Shown: positions 47,984 through 58,153 of the stretch, in pieces
Numbering within the stretch: position 1 is the first letter of the stretch
Layout: each line of letters opens with the position of its first letter
Assembly: GCF_000963925.1 (NCBI RefSeq)
Contig: NZ_BAMV01000008.1
Coordinates: forward strand, 62,001 to 126,000
Length of the DNA: 64,000 nucleotides
Direction: 5' to 3'
Source of the DNA: Acetobacter cibinongensis
GTDB lineage: Bacteria > Pseudomonadota > Alphaproteobacteria > Acetobacterales > Acetobacteraceae
Made by a program: the position numbers and the translations under genes
The notes under the pieces: generated by a model
What the model was told of the DNA's origin: nothing
Seen by the model: the letters and a program-made list of their open reading frames with translations, nothing else
The model's database searches: none

Positions 47984-48655
47984 TTATTCGGCACTCTGCG
48001 GTTTAAGGGCGGCTATGGCGGCAGCATAGTCAGCATGGGCGTAAATGGCGCTGCCTGCAATCAGCACATCTGCACCAGCTTTTACGGCAAGCGGGGCTGT
48101 TGTGGCGTCTATGCCCCCATCAACCGCAAGGCGGATGTCCCGCCCGCTTCTGGTAATCATGTCCCGCAGGCGACTGATTTTGGAAAGTTGGCTGGTCAGA
48201 AATTTCTGCCCCCCAAAACCGGGGTTCACGGTCATGACCAGAATAATATCCACCACATCCATAAGCTCGCTCACGGCTTCAGGTGGGGTGGCGGGGCAGA
48301 GCACAATACCGGGTTTGGCCCCAAGAGCACGAATGTGCTGCAAGGAGCGGTGGGCATGTGGGCCTGCTTCAATATGGATAAGGATGTTGTCAGCTCCGGC
48401 CTTTGCAAAAGCCTCAAGGTACGGGTCTGCTGGCTCAATCATCAAATGCACGTCAAACGGCAAGGTTGTGTGCGGGCGCAGAGCTTTGACAACCTGCGGG
48501 CCAAACGAAATGTTGGGCACAAAATGCCCGTCCATGACGTCTAGATGAATCCAGTCCGCGCCAGCTTTGGCAACGGCGGCAACCTCTTCTCCCAAACGGG
48601 AGAAGTCGGCGGCGAGAATGCTTGGCGCAATAAGGGGGCGTGCTACGGATGTCAT
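47984..48655 (-). CDS. rpe: Ribulose-phosphate 3-epimerase
   Basis: Interconverts ribulose-5-phosphate and xylulose-5-phosphate. The 223-residue TIM barrel begins [20 protein letters not shown] and contains [30 protein letters not shown] and [16 protein letters not shown], covering metal and phosphate sites. It sits between rsmB and the heparinase-like gene. Confidence 0.97.
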   Translation of the reverse strand: MTSVARPLIAPSILAADFSRLGEEVAAVAKAGADWIHLDVMDGHFVPNISFGPQVVKALRPHTTLPFDVHLMIEPADPYLEAFAKAGADNILIHIEAGPHAHRSLQHIRALGAKPGIVLCPATPPEAVSELMDVVDIILVMTVNPGFGGQKFLTSQLSKISRLRDMITRSGRDIRLAVDGGIDATTAPLAVKAGADVLIAGSAIYAHADYAAAIAALKPQSAE

Positions 48656-48711
48656 GGTTTGGTTATCCGCAATACCGCAGCACGGCGCAACTGTGTTGTG
48701 TAATAAAAACC

Positions 48712-50043
48712 TTAGTCGGCAGGGCGAATAAAGCGGGCGGCGAAGAACCCATCCATGCTGCCTTTGTCAGCCCACATGCCGGGGTGGGTCCGTAACCAGC
48801 CTTCTGGCGTAATGGCTTCTGGCAGGAAAGGGAGCTCTTCGGGCGTGAAAGGGGAGGCCTGCCAACCCATTGCAAGTGCTGCACGGGCGCGGGCCGGTCC
48901 TTCCTCTTCCTGTAAGGAGCACACGGCATAGACCAGACGTCCGCCCGGTTTAAGCATGGCTTTAGCGGCTTCCAGCATGGCGTCCTGCCCGGCGACAAGG
49001 GCGGTCAGATCCCGCGGGCGTTTGACCCACAGTACATCTGGGTGACGGCGGGCCGTGCCGGTAGCGGAGCAGGGGGCATCCAGCAGGATGGCATCCTGCA
49101 ACACATTGGGCTTCCAGGTTGTGGCATCGGCTTCCACCACCTCTACCGGATAATTCAGGCGGGCAATGTTCTCGCGCAGGCGTGTCAGGCGGTTGGGGTT
49201 CTGTTCAACTGCCGTTACCTGTGCGCCAGTCGCGGCCAACTGGGCTGTTTTACCCCCCGGTGCGGCGCAGAGGTCTGCTACATGTTCTCCCGGTTGGGCG
49301 TTCAGCAAACGGGCAGGCAGGGTAGCGGCGGCATCCTGCACCCAGAATGCGCCCTCTTCATAACCCGGTAATTCTGTAACACGGGTGCCTGCGGGCAGGC
49401 GGACAGAGCCATTTGGCAGCAGTTCGCCGCCTTCAGGTGCGATGGCACCGGGGCGGAGTGTAATGTCGAGCGGGGCTTCATGGCTGATACCACGCGCAAT
49501 GGCACGGGGCACACCACGGCCCAGACCGTTCCATGAACTCCAAAGCCACTGGGGAATATTCAGGCGGCTCTGGTCCAACCCTTCCAGCAGAGCTGGGCCC
49601 TGGTCAGCCACTTTTCGTAAAACAGCGTTGGCTAGGCCGGCAAACGGCGCCAGCTTGCGCCGGCGCAAGAGAGATACTGTAGTGCCTACCGCTGCATGGG
49701 GGGGCGTTTCAAGAAAGAGCAGTTGTGCACAGCCCATCATCAACGCAACGCGTACTGGTTCTGGTGGCTCTTTGCGCAAAAATGGTTCCAGCAGAGTCCG
49801 CAATGTTCCCATATGGCGCAGTGTCGCTGCGGCAAGGCGATGGGCCGCAGCGCGGTCACGCGGGGGAGCATGATGGTCTGTGGCGGCGCGGGAGAGGCTA
49901 TTTTCCAGCATACGCCGGTTTTCAACCACGCCACACAGGATATCAAAGGCCACATCCCGCGTTGGATCAGCAGGCTGGGGGGCATTCCCTGAACGGGACG
50001 TGCTGCGCTGTCTGGGTTTGCGGGGGCGGGATTCTGCTGTCAT
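48712..50043 (-). CDS. rsmB: 16S rRNA (cytosine-967-C5)-methyltransferase RsmB
   Basis: 443-residue enzyme with an N-terminal NusB-like RNA-binding domain ([20 protein letters not shown]) and a SAM-binding methyltransferase domain: [35 protein letters not shown] and the catalytic [11 protein letters not shown]. The ATG at 50043 is used; the codon before it is TTG. Adjacent to rpe. Confidence 0.95.
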   Translation of the reverse strand: MTAESRPRKPRQRSTSRSGNAPQPADPTRDVAFDILCGVVENRRMLENSLSRAATDHHAPPRDRAAAHRLAAATLRHMGTLRTLLEPFLRKEPPEPVRVALMMGCAQLLFLETPPHAAVGTTVSLLRRRKLAPFAGLANAVLRKVADQGPALLEGLDQSRLNIPQWLWSSWNGLGRGVPRAIARGISHEAPLDITLRPGAIAPEGGELLPNGSVRLPAGTRVTELPGYEEGAFWVQDAAATLPARLLNAQPGEHVADLCAAPGGKTAQLAATGAQVTAVEQNPNRLTRLRENIARLNYPVEVVEADATTWKPNVLQDAILLDAPCSATGTARRHPDVLWVKRPRDLTALVAGQDAMLEAAKAMLKPGGRLVYAVCSLQEEEGPARARAALAMGWQASPFTPEELPFLPEAITPEGWLRTHPGMWADKGSMDGFFAARFIRPAD

Positions 50044-50094
50044 CAACTCTCTATCGGGTCTGGCAAAAATAAAATGGCTGGGCCGTGTTGGTGG

Positions 50095-50718
50095 TCAGCC
50101 CACCAGCAATGCGGCTTCGGCTTGGCAGGAAGCGGCTGATTTGTCCAGAAAATGCCGCAGCACGGTCGGGTAAAGCTGGTGTTCCTGGCGTAGAACACGC
50201 GCCCCAAGGATTTCTGGTGTATCCGTAGGCAGCACGGGTACAGCCGCCTGACCAAGAATTGGGCCTTCATCCATGCCTTCAGTCACCAGATGCACGGTGC
50301 ATCCGTGAAGTCGTACGCCAGCCTCCAAAGCCCGCTCATGTGTATGCAGGCCCGGGAAGGAGGGAAGCAGGCTTGGGTGGATATTCAGCATTTTCCCAGC
50401 CCATGCCTGCGTAAGGAATGGCGTGAGCAGGCGCATATACCCGGCAAGGCATACTGCTTCAGCTCCACTTTCCCGCAGGCAGGTATCTATCGCTCGCTCA
50501 TGAGCTTCGCGGTCTTTTTTAAAAAGCCTGTGGTCAATGGCTTTCACCGGCAGGCCAGCCGAGCGTGCCATATCCAGCCCCGGTGCATCCGGATTGTTGC
50601 TGATGACAAGGCAGATGCGGGCTGGAAAATCCGGGTCTTCACACGCCCGGATCAGGGCCGTGGCATTGCTGCCCCGGCCACTGAGCAGCAGGGCGACAGG
50701 TGTTTGGTGAGCCGTCAT
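50095..50718 (-). CDS. purN: Phosphoribosylglycinamide formyltransferase
   Basis: Folate-dependent formylation in purine synthesis. The 207-residue product has [33 protein letters not shown] (catalytic His region) and [18 protein letters not shown] with the conserved Asp. The start overlaps the purM stop by 4 bases. Confidence 0.96.
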   Translation of the reverse strand: MTAHQTPVALLLSGRGSNATALIRACEDPDFPARICLVISNNPDAPGLDMARSAGLPVKAIDHRLFKKDREAHERAIDTCLRESGAEAVCLAGYMRLLTPFLTQAWAGKMLNIHPSLLPSFPGLHTHERALEAGVRLHGCTVHLVTEGMDEGPILGQAAVPVLPTDTPEILGARVLRQEHQLYPTVLRHFLDKSAASCQAEAALLVG

Positions 50719-51797
50719 GCTGCGTGGAAGTCCGGGCAGGCTTCCATGTGCAGGGCCGGTTTGGCAGCGCTGTCCGCACCTTTGGCAATATGGCCGATAA
50801 GTGTTGCGGGCTCACCCATGTCTTTTAGCAGCGCCAGAACCTCATCAGGTTTTGGCGTGACAAGCACCATGCCTACACCGCAGTTGAACACACGCAGCAT
50901 TTCCTCATTCGCTACGTTGCCGGTGCGGGCCAGCCATTTGAACACGGGGGGTACAGGCCACTCAGCCGTAATAACGGCGTCCAGCCCGTTGGGCAGAACG
51001 CGTGGCAGGTTGCCGGGCAGGCCGCCGCCGGTAATGTGTGCGGCTGCATGGAGCAGCCCGGCCCGGTGCAGCGCCAGAACGGAATTGACATAAAGCCGTG
51101 TTGGGGTGAGTAGCGCTTCCCCTAACTGCTGGTTGGGGGCAAACCCTGCGGGGTCTGTCCAAGCCAGATGCGCGTCTGCCACAATCCGGCGGACCAGAGA
51201 AAAGCCGTTGGAATGCACGCCGGAGGACGGCAGGGCAATCAGGGCATCCCCCGCTGCAATGGCACCGGGCAGAAGAGCACCGCGTTCTGCCGCACCGACT
51301 GAAAAACCAGCAAGGTCATAATGCCCATCGGCGTACATGCCGGGCATCTCTGCCGTCTCTCCCCCCACAAGGGCACAGCCGGACTGTTCACAGCCTTGCG
51401 CAATGCCCCGCACAACCTTGGTAGCGCTTTCTACAGATAGGCGGCCCGTGGCAAAGTAATCCAGAAAGAACAGTGGCTCAGCGCCCTGCACAATCAGGTC
51501 GTTGACGCACATGGCCACAAGGTCAATGCCCACGGTTTCGTGCAGGTCTGTATCAATAGCCAGATTCAGTTTGGTCCCGACACCATCCGTGCAGGAAACG
51601 AGTACGGGGTCTTTGAATCCGGCGGCTTTCAGGTCAAACAACGCGCCAAAGCCACCCAAGCCCCCCATGGTGCCGGGGCGGTCCGTTGCCTTGGCGGCCG
51701 GACGGATGGCATCAATCAGGGCTTCTCCAGCTTCAATATCCACACCAGAGTCACGGTAGGTCAGGCTGGAAGATGGGGTGGAGGGAGAAGAGGTCAT
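50715..51797 (-). CDS. purM: Phosphoribosylformylglycinamidine cyclo-ligase
   Basis: ATP-dependent ring closure forming aminoimidazole ribotide. The 360-residue product has [65 protein letters not shown] and [16 protein letters not shown]. The ATG at 51797 was chosen because it gives the normal N-terminus; in-frame codons to 51890 precede it. It is divergent from hdaA. Confidence 0.96.
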   Translation of the reverse strand: MTSSPSTPSSSLTYRDSGVDIEAGEALIDAIRPAAKATDRPGTMGGLGGFGALFDLKAAGFKDPVLVSCTDGVGTKLNLAIDTDLHETVGIDLVAMCVNDLIVQGAEPLFFLDYFATGRLSVESATKVVRGIAQGCEQSGCALVGGETAEMPGMYADGHYDLAGFSVGAAERGALLPGAIAAGDALIALPSSGVHSNGFSLVRRIVADAHLAWTDPAGFAPNQQLGEALLTPTRLYVNSVLALHRAGLLHAAAHITGGGLPGNLPRVLPNGLDAVITAEWPVPPVFKWLARTGNVANEEMLRVFNCGVGMVLVTPKPDEVLALLKDMGEPATLIGHIAKGADSAAKPALHMEACPDFHAA

Positions 51798-51896
51798 GGC
51801 GGCACTCTTAATTATTAAGGGTCGATGCAACGGGCTGGGTAGGGTAGATTCCCTGCGGGTAGTCTTTACGGCAGGTGAAGCGACACGCAAAGCGGC

Positions 51897-52754
51897 ATGA
51901 CACGGAATACAGGAACAAAAGCAGTGCAGAAGCCTGTTATTCTCCCATCCAGGCAGGGCGAGGCCTTACACGGAGGGGGCGAAGAGGGGTATTTCGCCCC
52001 ATTAATGCCAGATGACGGTATGTCAGATGTGCAGGCGTCAAGCCGCGCCCCTGCGCAGATTGCGCTGCCTTTTGCGTACCGACCCCGATTCGGGCGCTCA
52101 GACTTTGTCGCGGCTCCCTCTAATGCTGCGGCACGCGCATGGGTGTTGGATGCAGAGGCGCAATGGCGCTGGCCGGAAGGCCGCATGGTTCTGTGGGGGG
52201 ATGAGGGGACCGGCAAAACCCATTTGCTCTCCATCTGGGCTGCGCGTCATGGAGCGCCGGTTGTGGAAGGCAGCCTGTTGAATGCCCACGATGTTGCTGC
52301 CTTGTTTGAGGAAGGTGGCTTCAGGGCGTTAGCGCTGGATAATGCGGACCGCGTACAAAACGAGCGAGATCTGCTGCATCTGATTAATCTTGTTCGGGAG
52401 CAACGCATGGTTTTGCTGATGGCGGCCCGCACTCCTCCGGCCCGCTGGCAGGGCATTCTGCCAGACCTTGCCAGCAGGGTGCGCGCAACGTCTTCCGTGC
52501 CGATAGGTCAGGCTGAAGAGGCTTTATTACGCCGCCTGTTTTTGCGGTTGCTGGCAGAACGGCAGATTGTTGTGGCGCAACCGGTTACGGAATGGCTCTT
52601 GCGCCGTCTGCCACGGACTGCACGAGCAATACGCGACATAGCAGAGCGGCTGGACCATGCCGCTCTTGCGTCAGGCGGGAAAATTACGCGCGCTCTGGCC
52701 AGCACCATTCTGGAAGACGCCCAACATGAACGTGACCGCGCAGACGATCTGTAA
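51897..52754 (+). CDS. hdaA: DnaA-regulatory inactivator HdaA-like AAA+ protein
   Basis: Promotes hydrolysis of DnaA-bound ATP after replication starts, acting with the beta clamp. The product has the clamp-binding-like QIALPF (54-59), [14 protein letters not shown], Walker [12 protein letters not shown] (101-111), Walker B-like ALALDNAD, the sensor II-region and an [12 protein letters not shown] helix. It lies next to purMN, a conserved alphaproteobacterial arrangement. If translated from 51897 it carries about 50 residues before the clamp motif; a later ATG at 52020 would give a 244-residue protein nearer the family length. The ribosome site does not decide. Confidence 0.87.
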   Translation: MTRNTGTKAVQKPVILPSRQGEALHGGGEEGYFAPLMPDDGMSDVQASSRAPAQIALPFAYRPRFGRSDFVAAPSNAAARAWVLDAEAQWRWPEGRMVLWGDEGTGKTHLLSIWAARHGAPVVEGSLLNAHDVAALFEEGGFRALALDNADRVQNERDLLHLINLVREQRMVLLMAARTPPARWQGILPDLASRVRATSSVPIGQAEEALLRRLFLRLLAERQIVVAQPVTEWLLRRLPRTARAIRDIAERLDHAALASGGKITRALASTILEDAQHERDRADDL

Positions 52755-53259
52755 TGGTGGGTGCAGGTGGGGTGAGTATGGTCAGGAGCAGCGATTTTGC
52801 ATTTTTCAGCTTTGATAAAGGAACGATCAAAAAGTAAATAAAGTACGTTGTATTTATTGTTGTAAATAGTCGAGACAAAAATATAGAAAGCAGAGTTGTT
52901 AGAAATTTCAAGTTAAAGCGGCTTAATATGTTTTGTAATAACAAACTAAGTTTTTTGACTCCATAACGATGTCTAAACGTAAAATGATGCCGAGATGGTT
53001 TCTAATATTCCCGTTATTTTTCACAGCCTTACATCTCTTATTAATCAGCTAAATGCATGAAACAAAGAGAAAATTAGAAAACATCCGGTAGATAATGTTT
53101 TTCAAAAACAAACACGGCAGGCCCCTCAACTTTTTTCGATTGTTCAATCATAGTAAACGAAAATACCTTGGCATGACAGAAAAAGCCAAACGGTACTCAT
53201 GAGTGTATTTGTGTAGTGTTTGGCGATTTTGATGTCTAATTCAAGAGAGAGAACACATC
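52755..53259. other. AT-rich spacer before the passenger/Hint gene
   Basis: No supported gene in 505 bases. The composition is distinctly AT-rich compared with hdaA. It contains an imperfect AATAAA/TTTATT inverted repeat near 52836-52857. A clear GAGAGAGAA ribosome site ends the region. The promoter of the Hint gene should be here, but no box pair stands out. Confidence 0.5.
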
Positions 53260-55998
53260 ATGACTGCTGTAACAAGTGGATTACTTTGGGTAGATAACTA
53301 TACCTCCGGAAATAGTAACGTTCCAGGCGGTAGTTATAATGGAAGTTCTTTTTCCGGTGTTGTTATTGAGGCAGGAGGGACGTGGGCAGGCAGCCATGTG
53401 GTTGGAAGCGGTGGCACCATTACTCTCTATAATAATGGTGCTCTTACAGGGAACGTCGTTCTCAATGGCGGCCATATTGCCTCCTATAATAAAATTTCCG
53501 GTAATCAGAATTTCTCCTGGGGAGCATCTGGCGGAACCCTGGAACTGCGACAGGGCGCGATTGATTATGGTGAATCTCCCTTAGCAGGAAGTGCTGTAAT
53601 CACAGTGTCCTCCGGAGCAACCATACAGTCCACGGCGTTGCAGTCTGGCAACCTCATGACGGTAAAAGGGAGTGCAATCAGCGCTATTATCTCTAGCGGT
53701 GCCACGCTGACATTCACGGATGGCGGGAGCGGCAGTTATACCTCTCTAGGTGCGGGCGGCACGCTTAATATTGGGTCTGGTACCGTTTACGATAACCAGC
53801 ATACGACATCTCTGACAGCAGTATCCGGCGCCAGAATTAACGTGTTGTCCGGTGGTGTTCTCTCTAACGCAGATGCCGGAAATCTGGGTGCTATTATCGT
53901 GAGTGCTGGCGGTTCGGCTGCCGGTGCAATCGTCTCAAGCGGTGGTGGGTTAGGGATTCAGGGTACAGCCCTCAACACCGTTGTGAAGAATGGTGGTGTG
54001 GTCGAAATTGCTTCCGGCGGGAGTGCTGTCAGTAACACGGTAACTTCTGGCGGGTCTATTCAGGTTGATTCCGGTGGCACAGTCGCCACAACAACAGTGA
54101 GCAGCGGTGGTTCTGTGACGGTAAGAGGTACCGCCACCAGTACCACTATCTCCAGTGGTGCCACACTGACGTTCACAGATGGGGGCAGCGGGACCTACAC
54201 GGCTCTGAATGCTGGCGGCACGCTTAATATTGGGTCTGGCACGGTTTACAATAACCAGCATACCACCTCTCTAACAGCAGTATCTGGCGCAAGAATTAAT
54301 GTGTTGTCCGGTGGTGTTCTCTCTAATGCAGATGCTGGAAATCTCGGTGCCATTATAGTCAGCGCTGGCGGTTCGGCTGCCGGTGTAGTCCTCTCAAATG
54401 GTGGTGGTTTAGGCGTTCAGGGTACAGCTTCCAACACTGTCGTGAACAAAGGCGCTGTGATTGAAGTTGCTTCGGGCGGTAGCGTCGTAAGTAATACCGT
54501 GAATGCTGGCGGTTTTATTCAGGTTGATTCCGGCGGGACTGTAGGCACAACAACGGTCAGCAGCGGTGGCTCTGTGAATGTTGCCAGTGGGGCGAGCATT
54601 TCTGGCGTTCTGACAATTCAGAATGCGGGGTCAGCAACGATCTGGAACACGGCGAGTGGTACGGTTGATCTGCAAGGTGACACCAACGGTGGTCTGGTTA
54701 TTTCCGGTCTGGCGTCTGGCGGCACACTTAATACCGTCATTAGTGGTTTCAGTGGCACTGCCGCAGGGAATTCCGACAGCATTGAGTTGGTGGGTGTAAA
54801 AGCTGCGGATGTAACAGCAGTCACCTATCAGGGGACGGATCAGGTTACGCTTGCCCTGACGAACGGTAACGCCATTGTTCTGAACATTGTTGGTGTCAGC
54901 ACACGTGGCTTCGCGCTGACGGACGGAAGTAATGGCTGGCTGGATTACGAAGTGTGCTTCCTGTCTGGCAGCATGATTCAGACATCGGAAGGGGATGTTG
55001 CTGTAGAAGACATCCGTATGGGGGACTCTGTTGTTTCCTACACACAGGGAACAGCGCAGACTGCGACTGTCAGCTGGGCAGGCAAGGCACATGCTGTTGT
55101 GCGGTCAGAACTGATGGCTGATGAGGCGGGTTATCCCGTCCGTATTCTGGCCAATGCGATTGCTGAGGGCGTGCCTTACAAAGACCTGCTGATTACGCCG
55201 GAGCACAGCCTGTTCTTCGACGGTCGGTTTGTACCAGCCCGTATGCTGGTGAATGGCTCGTCTATACTCTATGATAAGTCCATCACCTCTTACGACTATT
55301 ATCATATTGAAACGGAACAGCACTCTGTCATCCGTGCCGATGGCATGCTGACGGAAAGCTACCTTGATACCGGTAATCGTCGTGCGTTCCAGCAGGAAGG
55401 CGGTCTTGTCAGCCTTCACGGGGCTAACCGTTCCTGGGAAAACGATGCCGCAGCCGTGCTTTGTGTTGAACGGGAATTTGTAGAGCCTGTTTACCAGAAA
55501 ATCAAAGCACGCGCGGAGGAACTTTACGAAGGGGTTTCAGCATCCTCTCTGCCTGAAGTCACCACTGATCCTGACCTCCATCTTGTGACACAGCAGGGGG
55601 CTACTTTGCGTCCGGTCCGGCACGAAAATGGGCAGTACAGCTTTATGTTGCCACCAAATACGGACTCTGTGCGTATCGTCTCCCGTGCAAGCCGCCCGGC
55701 AGATACGATTGGTCCTTTTGTTGATGACCGCAGACTGCTGGGTGTCGCTGTTGGCACTGTAACGCTTGTTACCTCCAACGGTAAGCTGGATATTATTGCT
55801 CATTTGCGGGCAGATAAACCAGCAGGCTGGCACGCAGAAGCTGAAGGCAGCCAGAGTGTCTGGACAAACGGCAATGCTGTTCTTCCTCTGGTTGAAAAAC
55901 TGTCTCGTGACGAGATCAGATTGCTGTCTCTCAGCATTCATGCGGCAGGCCCATATCTTCTGGCTGAAGACAAACAGGCAGATGCTCGCATAGCATAA
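53260..55998 (+). CDS. Passenger-repeat protein with C-terminal Hint domain
   Basis: 912 residues. The first ~540 are beta-rich, Gly/Ser/Thr/Asn-rich strand-loop-strand repeats with motifs such as VSSGATL, VSAGGSAAG, VLSGGVLS and VDSGGTV, of the kind in autotransporter passengers such as AIDA-I. Residues about 148-300 and 301-440 are near-identical copies. A Hint (Hedgehog/intein) domain begins CFLSGSMIQTSEGDV (Cys566) and includes LLITPEHSLFFDGRFVPARM; about 200 further residues follow. No classical signal peptide and no beta-barrel translocator were seen, so the export route is open. Hint domains can self-cleave, but this has not been shown here. It ends at a strong terminator. Confidence 0.85.
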   Translation: MTAVTSGLLWVDNYTSGNSNVPGGSYNGSSFSGVVIEAGGTWAGSHVVGSGGTITLYNNGALTGNVVLNGGHIASYNKISGNQNFSWGASGGTLELRQGAIDYGESPLAGSAVITVSSGATIQSTALQSGNLMTVKGSAISAIISSGATLTFTDGGSGSYTSLGAGGTLNIGSGTVYDNQHTTSLTAVSGARINVLSGGVLSNADAGNLGAIIVSAGGSAAGAIVSSGGGLGIQGTALNTVVKNGGVVEIASGGSAVSNTVTSGGSIQVDSGGTVATTTVSSGGSVTVRGTATSTTISSGATLTFTDGGSGTYTALNAGGTLNIGSGTVYNNQHTTSLTAVSGARINVLSGGVLSNADAGNLGAIIVSAGGSAAGVVLSNGGGLGVQGTASNTVVNKGAVIEVASGGSVVSNTVNAGGFIQVDSGGTVGTTTVSSGGSVNVASGASISGVLTIQNAGSATIWNTASGTVDLQGDTNGGLVISGLASGGTLNTVISGFSGTAAGNSDSIELVGVKAADVTAVTYQGTDQVTLALTNGNAIVLNIVGVSTRGFALTDGSNGWLDYEVCFLSGSMIQTSEGDVAVEDIRMGDSVVSYTQGTAQTATVSWAGKAHAVVRSELMADEAGYPVRILANAIAEGVPYKDLLITPEHSLFFDGRFVPARMLVNGSSILYDKSITSYDYYHIETEQHSVIRADGMLTESYLDTGNRRAFQQEGGLVSLHGANRSWENDAAAVLCVEREFVEPVYQKIKARAEELYEGVSASSLPEVTTDPDLHLVTQQGATLRPVRHENGQYSFMLPPNTDSVRIVSRASRPADTIGPFVDDRRLLGVAVGTVTLVTSNGKLDIIAHLRADKPAGWHAEAEGSQSVWTNGNAVLPLVEKLSRDEIRLLSLSIHAAGPYLLAEDKQADARIA
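53701..54580 (+). repeat. 459-bp tandem duplication within the passenger gene
   Basis: Two adjacent copies starting at 53701 and 54160 (offset 459 bp, 153 codons). Protein pairs such as TLNIGSGTVYDNQHTT / TLNIGSGTVYNNQHTT and RINVLSGGVLSNADAG show near identity, with scattered silent and conservative differences. Confidence 0.85.
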
Positions 55999-56019
55999 TG
56001 GCTACATGATAAAGAAAGG

Positions 56020-56050
56020 GGCCGCCTCAGGAATGAGGTGGCCTTTTTTT
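56020..56050 (+). terminator. Rho-independent terminator after the passenger/Hint gene
   Basis: 10-bp stem GGCCGCCTCA/TGAGGTGGCC (one G-T pair) with GGAA loop, then seven T. Confidence 0.88.
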
Positions 56051-56377
56051 GTTTCAAGGGTGAGAGGAGTGCATGAGGGGCAGTGTATAAGCATCCTGAA
56101 GGCTATTTATAATATCGAGTATTTTTGAAATCATAATGAATCCAATTATACTGGAATTTTTCCAACACAATATAGGCTTATAAGCTCTAAACAGTCTTTA
56201 AACGGAATGCAGTGTTGGAACTAATCAATATATCCCAACATATTTTGGCCGATACACTCACAGGCTTGCTGTGGACTGCTGCACTCTTGTGATTTGGTGA
56301 CGGACGACGCACAGCGGGGTCAATATTTTCTGTCGGATGCCCTGATCATCAGGAAGATCCTTATATTGCGCTGAAAG

Positions 56378-56413
56378 GCTCATCAGTGGCTTTTAAAAAG
56401 AACACTGATGAGC
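56378..56413 (-). terminator. Hairpin downstream of the gtr-like cassette
   Basis: Perfect 11-bp stem GCTCATCAGTG/CACTGATGAGC with a 14-base loop, 23 bases after the DUF2142 stop. On the minus strand only CTTT follows, so it may be a weak terminator or an RNA-stabilising hairpin. Confidence 0.5.
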
Positions 56414-56435
56414 GGTGTTGTATAATTTTAAAAAA

Positions 56436-57809
56436 TTAGGAACCGATATAGTAACGGGTTAAAAGAATGGGAATAACGGAATGTACCGAGAATAGGAAAG
56501 TCAGGACAAAAACAGAAAAAGCGCACAGGTTTTTCCCGGTTATTTCGAACTTACCTAAAGAATAAGCCAGAAATAAAGCAGGTACGAGGAAGTAGCGCCC
56601 TTGAATGCCTTCAATAACCGGAGAGTCTGGGGCAGTCCAGGCCGCGTAGAGTGCAATGAAAATAAGAAGGAAGGATGCACATCCAGCAAAAAGCAGAAGC
56701 CCGGATGCTTTAAGCATGGCAAGAGGCTTGTCCCATTTTATGGATAATATCGTGATAACACATAAAAGAACGAGCATGGCATGGTAAAAGCGTGCAGGCA
56801 GAGGCGTGTCAAGCCATCCAAGATTGCCAATAAAAGAGGTAATATAAAACTCCTGCTTATCTTGGTTTAAGAGAGTACTCCCCACCAGATGCAGGAAATG
56901 AAATGGGTGGACAATAATGTCTTTGAATTTGCCAGAAGCAGATGCGTTGGGGGTCAGTGAAAAGACGTTTATTTTCATGGCAAGTAGCGTCCATCCTATA
57001 GTGAAGACGGAGCAAAATACGGCTTGCCACAACAAGGTTTTTTGCCGGGTGTAATACCATGCTGCAAAAGGTAACAGGAGCAAGGGGAAGGCGTGGAGCC
57101 TGCTTGTGGCAACCAGTGTTACTGCAATGGAAAGAAGGTAGAAAAGGTATAATGGAGCCCGTGTTTGTAATCTTACGATCTGGCAAAATGTAGAGAGGGC
57201 CAGCAGGGTAAATGCAGTAGCAAGACCATCCAGACTAGCGGAAGCGGATTGAAACAGGCTCATGGGAAGAACCACAAGAGCCAGAACAAGTACATTGGGA
57301 CTGTAAATTGCAAAGGCTGCAACTGTAACAGCCGTTGCTGTGAGTGTGGCAAGAACCCGAGCTAGCCGGTAAGAGCGATCAATGGAAAGATGGCTCGCAT
57401 GTCCGGCTAAAAGCCCGATAGCCTGCGGTGTGTAAATGAGGGGAAAATAATAGCCGGTACCTTGCGCCACAGCAAAATGCTGCTGATTGCTCCACGGAGT
57501 AGTCAGTTCAAAACGTGAATCACCTTCTGTGATTTTTCTTTCTTGATGAGCGGCGAAAGTGAAGAAATGAGCAAGATAGTCGTCCAGGCCAGAGTCAATA
57601 TCTCCTCCGGATGCTTCGTGAGGTGGGGCTGTCAGGAGGATATGCCCCTGAGACAGAAAATATGCTCGTCTAAGATGTTGAACCTCATCCGGAGACTGTA
57701 GGGGAGGAATAATGCTTGTCGCGCAGAAGCAAAAAAAGCCGATAAAAAGCGCTGAAATGATAAAAAGAAACTTGGGTGATATTTTTTCTTTAATAAGAGA
57801 AAAATTCAT
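56436..57809 (-). CDS. DUF2142 multi-spanning membrane protein (GT-C-like)
   Basis: The 457-residue product has about ten hydrophobic helices. The motif PPLQSPDEVQHLRRAYFLSQGH after the first helix and a late loop with EGIQGRYFLVPALFL are DUF2142 features. Proteins of this type resemble GT-C enzymes, which use polyprenyl-phosphate sugars in the periplasm. It ends a three-gene set with a polyprenyl-phosphate glycosyltransferase and a small flippase, suggesting it transfers a sugar to a surface glycan (inference). AT-richer than the flanking genes. ATGA overlap with the preceding gene. Confidence 0.75.
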   Translation of the reverse strand: MNFSLIKEKISPKFLFIISALFIGFFCFCATSIIPPLQSPDEVQHLRRAYFLSQGHILLTAPPHEASGGDIDSGLDDYLAHFFTFAAHQERKITEGDSRFELTTPWSNQQHFAVAQGTGYYFPLIYTPQAIGLLAGHASHLSIDRSYRLARVLATLTATAVTVAAFAIYSPNVLVLALVVLPMSLFQSASASLDGLATAFTLLALSTFCQIVRLQTRAPLYLFYLLSIAVTLVATSRLHAFPLLLLPFAAWYYTRQKTLLWQAVFCSVFTIGWTLLAMKINVFSLTPNASASGKFKDIIVHPFHFLHLVGSTLLNQDKQEFYITSFIGNLGWLDTPLPARFYHAMLVLLCVITILSIKWDKPLAMLKASGLLLFAGCASFLLIFIALYAAWTAPDSPVIEGIQGRYFLVPALFLAYSLGKFEITGKNLCAFSVFVLTFLFSVHSVIPILLTRYYIGS

Positions 57810-58153
57810 AGTTTTTGCCCTATGGAAACAAGTATGCCGCTTATAATAAGGAAAACACCGACAGCGTATTGCCAGGTAAAATTTTCATGCAGGAAAATAT
57901 AGCTGAGTAACGGGACGATAGCGAAAGCAAGCGCCATAAAGGGATAAACTCTCCCCAGTTCCGACCTTTGTAGAACCCAGACCCAGCCAATGGTGGTCAC
58001 GCCATAAAGTGCTAGGGCAACCAGCAACACACCAAGGGCTGTGGGGTCCGTAAAACTGCCTGCTTTATGAAAGCCGTTTGCACTGACTTTGAAAAGAATT
58101 TGGCCAATTGAAATGCCAATGACACAGAGAATGGCAAAGAAAATATCAATCAT
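57806..58153 (-). CDS. Small EamA/SMR-type membrane protein (probable flippase)
   Basis: The 115-residue product has four hydrophobic helices of the small-multidrug-resistance/EamA fold, with ALYGVTTIGWVWVLQRSELGRVYPFMAL, which resembles the ArnE/ArnF undecaprenyl-phosphate-sugar flippase subunits. As part of this cassette it probably flips the polyprenyl-linked sugar made by the preceding gene. A drug or polyamine efflux role is possible but less fitting. It overlaps both neighbours. Confidence 0.75.
   Translation of the reverse strand: MIDIFFAILCVIGISIGQILFKVSANGFHKAGSFTDPTALGVLLVALALYGVTTIGWVWVLQRSELGRVYPFMALAFAIVPLLSYIFLHENFTWQYAVGVFLIISGILVSIGQKL

Larger units (their letters stand above)
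55999..56435. other. Gene-free AT-rich spacer after the passenger gene
   Basis: No supported gene. Contains the terminator at 56020-56050 and an 11-bp perfect hairpin at 56378-56413. The middle part is AT-rich. A part near 56280-56370 has coding-like composition, but no family was recognised. Confidence 0.5.

Noticed and set aside
53701-54580. Repeats considered as a CRISPR array or tandem satellite
   Set aside because: Units are 459 bp, in frame and protein-coding, with no short repeat/spacer pattern.
56280-56370. Possible transposase remnant in the spacer after the passenger gene
   Set aside because: The translation in all frames gave no transposase motif and no terminal inverted repeats were found.
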